The notes beneath the pieces were generated by a model that made no database searches, was not told where the DNA came from, and saw only the letters and a list, made by a program, of their open reading frames with translations. DNA of 11,088 nt from SKVR01 sp041642035. Its GTDB lineage: Bacteria > Bacteroidota > Bacteroidia > Bacteroidales > UBA7960. The position numbers and the translations under genes are program-made. The DNA is taken from contig JBEPXC010000120.1 in assembly GCA_041642035.1 (NCBI GenBank), positions 1 to 11,088 on the forward strand. The letters run 5' to 3'. The number at the start of each line of letters is the position of its first letter. The first letter of the stretch is position 1. Of the stretch, positions 8,502-11,088 are shown one piece after another.

Positions 8502-8564
8502 GGGATTGTTAGTTTTATATACCAACAAAGAGTAAATCATTTCTATTTATTTTAATGAAAATCT

Positions 8565-8963
8565 ATGAAAAAAACACATATCGCAGGACTTGTCTTTATA
8601 GTAATTGCCATTGCCGCCATTATCTCCACTGTATATGAAGCAGATACCTATTCCAGTTTTGCCCAGGCCAGAGAAAACCCTGGTAAGCAGGTGCATATCA
8701 TAGGCGAGTTGAATGCCGAGAAGCCTGTATTGGAAACCATCGAAAACGATGCGCTGGTATTTTCCTTTTATATGTTCGACAGTGCCGGTGAAGAGAGTAA
8801 AATTGTTCATTATGGCCCCAGACCGCAGGATTTTGAAAAGCTTGAGCAAATTGTACTGGTGGGTAAATTTAAGGATGATATGTTTGTTGCCTCGGAATTA
8901 TTGCTTAAGTGCCCCTCCAAATATGAAGAAGATGAATTTGGCGTAAGTACTGCCGGTGTGTGA
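8565..8963 (+). CDS. ccmE: Haem chaperone CcmE, CxxxY type
   Basis: CcmE binds haem covalently on the periplasmic face and delivers it to the CcmF/H ligation complex. The 132-residue product has one N-terminal membrane anchor (about 5-23, IAGLVFIVIAIAAIIST) and then the small OB-fold domain: GKQVHIIGELN, ALVFSFYMFD, VLVGKFKDDMFVASELLLKCPSKYEED. The canonical haem attachment motif is HxxxY; here it is C116-P-S-K-Y120, so Cys takes the place of His. This CxxxY form is known from archaeal and Desulfovibrio-type CcmE. The tail after Tyr is short. It lies 63 bases after the CcmD-like gene in the same direction and is the last recognisable ccm gene in the cluster. Confidence 0.9.
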   Translation: MKKTHIAGLVFIVIAIAAIISTVYEADTYSSFAQARENPGKQVHIIGELNAEKPVLETIENDALVFSFYMFDSAGEESKIVHYGPRPQDFEKLEQIVLVGKFKDDMFVASELLLKCPSKYEEDEFGVSTAGV

Positions 8964-9021
8964 CCTTAACATATCATCAGGCTAATTCATTCCCGGAAAG
9001 AAAGCAAAAACAAAGACTGGT

Positions 9022-9360
9022 ATGTTTAGAGTAAGCTTATTTTCGTGCCTACTTTTTATCTTCGCAATGAACGGTTGTAACAGCAATAGTTCAGAAAAAC
9101 GGATCGATATTTATCCTTCTTTTCAGTCAGGATATATCGATGCCAGGCAGATTGAGGTTTTATTGCCTGAGAGTTATAATGTTTTTGGGGCAACCCATAA
9201 ATTGGCCTTCTCTTCAAATTATTTTTACATGAAGATGAAGCTCTTGAGTGGATCAATTCATACATGGGAAAAGAGCTGCAGATTTGAAATATTCAAAATC
9301 TACATACCTCAAAAGAGATCGAAACATCTTTCAGACAATTCATCGGACCGCTTCAATTAA
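9022..9360 (+). pseudogene. Probable decayed lipoprotein/esterase remnant
   Basis: The 112-codon frame begins like a lipoprotein: MFRVSLFSCLLFIFAMNGC, with Cys19 as likely lipidation site. Residues about 27-52 (IDIYPSFQSGYIDARQIEV, then LLPESYN) resemble the start of putative-esterase (esterase D-like) lipoproteins, where a catalytic domain of some 200 residues should follow. Instead the reading becomes rich in Lys, Ser and aromatic residues and fits no fold I know. In the frame offset by one, bases 9201-9287 read like the end of another protein (LFLHEDEALEWINSYMGKEL), and two frames stay open to about 9383-9397. I infer a deletion or frameshift that joined two gene ends. An intact short lipoprotein remains possible. 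Confidence 0.5.
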
Positions 9361-9381
9361 ATTTAGTACTGCCGAATATAT

Positions 9382-9387
9382 AAGGGA
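9382..9387 (+). promoter_or_regulatory. Shine-Dalgarno-like AAGGGA
   Basis: AAGGGA ends six bases before the ATG at 9394. It stands out because most starts in this window have no purine-rich site, and it supports the chosen start of the hemerythrin gene. Confidence 0.4.
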
Positions 9388-9393
9388 TAGCAT

Positions 9394-10104
9394 ATGACAG
9401 AAATAATCATTTCGGGCAAGACCAAACTGGCTGATATCGTAATGCAGGATAAGCGTTCTTTGGTATTGTTGCCTCGCTTTGGGATAGAGTTGGGCTTTGG
9501 CGATAAGACCGTAAAACAGGTTTGTGCAGATCAAAATATCAATACCGACTTTTTCTTGCTGATGGTGAATGTTTTTTTAAACAAAAACTATTTCCCGGAC
9601 TCAAAGCTTAAAAATGTTGATGTAGATATGTTGCTAAGCTATCTTGAGAATTCACACCGGTATTATCTGATAGAGAGAATCCCCTACCTGGAATCTCTAC
9701 TGTATGAATTTAAGCAGCAGGTTAAACATCCGGCAACCCATCAGCTGGAGAAATTTTTCAAACAATATATCCTGGAAGTAAAAGAACATCTTGCCTATGA
9801 AGATGAAACGGCTTTCCCATATGCTGCGGCTCTTTCAGAGCAGGTGAAAAACAGAAAAGGCCTCATCTCAGACATTGATTATCGCATTGGAGTATTTGAA
9901 GAAAGACATGATAATATCGAAGAGAAACTTACCGATCTCAAGAGTTTGCTGATAAAATATTTCCCACCATCAAATGATCGATACATCCGCATACGCATTC
10001 TGAATGAACTGATGGATTTTGAGCAAGACCTTATTAACCATGCCCGCATAGAAGATAAAGTTCTAATACCCATTGTAGAACAGTTGGAGAAGAAAATCAG
10101 TTAA
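9394..10104 (+). CDS. RIC-like hemerythrin (HHE) di-iron protein
   Basis: A 236-residue cytoplasmic protein built like ScdA/YtfE (RIC, repair of iron centres), which handles NO- or oxidatively damaged iron-sulfur clusters. The N-terminal 10-50 region (KLADIVMQDKRSLVLLPRFG, ending KQVCAD) matches the ScdA_N/DUF542 layout, but where RIC has a Cys-Cys-Gly motif this one reads LGFGD, so those two Cys are absent. The C-terminal helical bundle keeps a full set of di-iron ligands in RIC spacing: H88, H132-x3-E136, H172 (-x3-E176) and H216-x3-E220. Function is therefore more likely sensing or binding O2, NO or iron than thiol-dependent repair, but this is inference. The regulator gene starts eight bases after its stop, so the two are almost surely co-transcribed. 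Confidence 0.85.
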   Translation: MTEIIISGKTKLADIVMQDKRSLVLLPRFGIELGFGDKTVKQVCADQNINTDFFLLMVNVFLNKNYFPDSKLKNVDVDMLLSYLENSHRYYLIERIPYLESLLYEFKQQVKHPATHQLEKFFKQYILEVKEHLAYEDETAFPYAAALSEQVKNRKGLISDIDYRIGVFEERHDNIEEKLTDLKSLLIKYFPPSNDRYIRIRILNELMDFEQDLINHARIEDKVLIPIVEQLEKKIS

Positions 10105-10112
10105 GACAGCCT

Positions 10113-10703
10113 ATGGCAAAAAACCTGGTTATTGCAGAGCAATCGGAAATTATAAGAAAGGGAATTGTGCACCTTACGGAGGGTCTGGATATATTCTCCT
10201 CCATTCGTGAGGTAGCATGTCCCTCAATGCTACGCGAATCGGTTAGCAAATATAAACCCCATGTTTTAATCATCAACCCATCTTTTATTATCCCCGACGG
10301 ATTGGAGGAATTAAAGGAAGTGGTTACTTCGCATCCGTTGCGCATAGCCGCCATAGTTTATTCTCTCTTTGATGATGATTACCTGAGCCGCTTTGATGAG
10401 GTAATCCGTATAAGCGATACAAAGCAAAAAATGCAGCGACGGCTGAGCAATATGATGGAGAAATTGCCTAATAAAGCCGTGGCAAAACGAGAGGAGACCC
10501 TATCAGCCCGTGAGCTGGATGTGCTTAAGTTGCTGGTAAGGGGGATGAGCAACAAAGAGATCTCTGATAAACTTTTCATCTCTACTCATACGGTTATTTC
10601 TCATCGTAAAAATATCACCCAGAAACTCAACATAAAGTCGGTTGCCGGTCTTACGGTTTATGCCATACTCAACGAGTTGATTAATATTGATGATGTGCAG
10701 TAA
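10113..10703 (+). CDS. LuxR-type regulator with degenerate receiver domain
   Basis: A 196-residue DNA-binding regulator of the NarL/FixJ layout. Residues 130-187 are a clear LuxR helix-turn-helix: LSARELDVLKLLVRGMSNKE, then ISTHTVISHRKNITQKLNIK. The N-terminal ~115 residues follow the receiver fold in outline (LVIAEQSEIIRKGIVHL resembles the usual first strand and helix), yet the acidic pair is reduced to E9-Q10 and the phospho-acceptor position in VLIINPS is Asn55 instead of Asp. It thus probably does not respond to a histidine kinase. It sits eight bases downstream of the hemerythrin gene, suggesting that protein provides the signal or is its partner. Target genes are unknown; autoregulation is plausible but no operator was identified. 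Confidence 0.88.
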   Translation: MAKNLVIAEQSEIIRKGIVHLTEGLDIFSSIREVACPSMLRESVSKYKPHVLIINPSFIIPDGLEELKEVVTSHPLRIAAIVYSLFDDDYLSRFDEVIRISDTKQKMQRRLSNMMEKLPNKAVAKREETLSARELDVLKLLVRGMSNKEISDKLFISTHTVISHRKNITQKLNIKSVAGLTVYAILNELINIDDVQ

Positions 10704-10764
10704 GCCCTGATGAAAATTTCATTAAAGTTGAGTGGTTTCTCATCGTCAATTCAATAAATATTTT

Positions 10765-10772
10765 TAGTTTTG
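10765..10772 (+). promoter_or_regulatory. Candidate Bacteroidota -7 element TAGTTTTG
   Basis: TAGTTTTG fits TAnnTTTG exactly and lies in an A/T-rich intergenic tract, oriented towards the carbamate kinase gene. No good -33 TTG is found at the expected distance, which lowers confidence. Confidence 0.45.
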
Positions 10773-10882
10773 CATTGCTGTAAAGCTAAACAAAGCAAAA
10801 TTAAACATTTATGAGCCTTACCGTAGGTTACCCGGTTTGTTTTATTTTATTTCCATCAGATATCCCTGATAAACTTCACTCT

Positions 10883-10902
10883 GCCCTATAGCTGTTAAGG
10901 GC
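10883..10902 (+). terminator. Weak hairpin followed by T-rich tract
   Basis: GCCCT and AGGGC pair over a 10-base loop, and the next 17 bases are mostly T with some A (TCTGTTATTTTATTTAT). It could end read-through from the regulator gene, or act as an attenuator in the carbamate kinase leader. The five-pair stem is short and the T tract is interrupted. Confidence 0.35.
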
Positions 10903-11014
10903 TCTGTTATTTTATTTATCTCCCATATTTTCAAACACTTGTCAAGATGTAAGTTTTGCCGATGCAACTCTTATTCATCTTGATATTATTCAAAACCCTT
11001 AATCCTAAAAAAAG

Positions 11015-11088
11015 ATGAAAAAATTATCTGTTATTGCTTTCGGAGGAAATGCTCTGCTAAGAGGCGATCAGGTTGGTACTATCGATGA
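11015..11088 (+). CDS. arcC: Carbamate kinase, 3' partial
   Basis: Only the first 24 codons are in the window. They read MKKLSVIAFGGNALLRGDQV then GTID, with the GGNAL nucleotide/carbamoyl-phosphate binding loop right after the first strand, exactly placed for carbamate kinase (ATP + carbamate to carbamoyl phosphate, run backwards to make ATP in arginine, agmatine or purine breakdown). Acetylglutamate kinase and other amino acid kinases have longer N-termini and a different loop. The ATG is preceded by AAAAAAAG. Whether ornithine carbamoyltransferase or other partners follow cannot be seen. Confidence 0.85.
   Translation, partial: MKKLSVIAFGGNALLRGDQVGTID

Larger units (their letters stand above)
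10704..11014. other. Intergenic region before carbamate kinase
   Basis: A 311-base stretch with no convincing gene. It contains a promoter-like element at 10765-10772, short inverted repeats (ATCAG/CTGAT at 10855-10870 and a GC-richer hairpin at 10883-10902) and a possible 26-codon frame at 10811-10891 whose translation (MSLTVGYPVCF...) has no recognisable features and no ribosome site. If the promoter is used, the carbamate kinase mRNA has a leader of about 235 bases. Confidence 0.6.

Noticed and set aside
8510..8517. TAGTTTTA as a promoter for ccmE
   Set aside because: It misses the final G of TAnnTTTG and has no -33 partner; ccmE is more simply read from the same transcript as ccmBCD.
10714..10726. 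ATGAAAATTTCAT palindrome as terminator of the regulator gene
   Set aside because: It is all but GC-free with a one-base centre, so it would not form a stable hairpin, and no T-run follows.

Overview
The window reads as the chromosome of a member of the Bacteroidota, probably a marine or anaerobic Bacteroidales/Marinilabiliales-type organism. The signs are a C-terminal type IX secretion (T9SS) sorting domain on a giant SprB-repeat protein, TAnnTTTG-type promoter elements, A/T-rich translation start regions that mostly lack Shine-Dalgarno sequences, and moderate-to-low GC. This placement is inferred from content; no marker gene search was possible. All genes found are on the + strand.

Layout: (1) 1-2894 is the 3' nine-tenths of mfd, the transcription-repair coupling factor, cut by the window edge. 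(2) 2893-3317 is a gene-free stretch that begins with heptamer tandem repeats overlapping the mfd stop codon, continues with a C-rich strand-asymmetric repeat, and then holds two inverted repeats. (3) 3318-6911 encodes a secreted 1197-residue modular protein: signal peptide, jelly-roll adhesion-type domain, eight SprB-like repeats and a T9SS tail. (4) 6965-8963 is a cytochrome c maturation (system I) cluster, ccmB-ccmC-ccmD-ccmE. The CcmD-like gene encodes only 46 residues and is easily missed. CcmE carries Cys instead of the usual haem-binding His (CxxxY type). Neither ccmA nor ccmF adjoins the cluster. (5) 9022-9393 holds what looks like a decayed gene: an esterase-type lipoprotein N-terminus running into unrelated sequence. 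(6) 9394-10703 is a tightly spaced pair: a RIC-like di-iron hemerythrin protein whose N-terminal domain lacks the usual cysteines, and a LuxR-type regulator whose receiver domain lacks the phosphorylatable Asp. (7) After a 311-base gap with a probable promoter, the window ends in the first 24 codons of a carbamate kinase gene.

How the parts may work together: CcmB exports or assists haem handling with an ABC ATPase encoded elsewhere, CcmC loads haem onto CcmE, and CcmD tethers the complex, so the cluster supplies covalent haem for c-type cytochromes. The hemerythrin/pseudo-receiver pair downstream is best read as a candidate sensor-regulator or damage-response module for NO, oxygen or iron stress. 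The most unusual biology here is the CxxxY CcmE and this two-gene module; neither can be proved from sequence alone.
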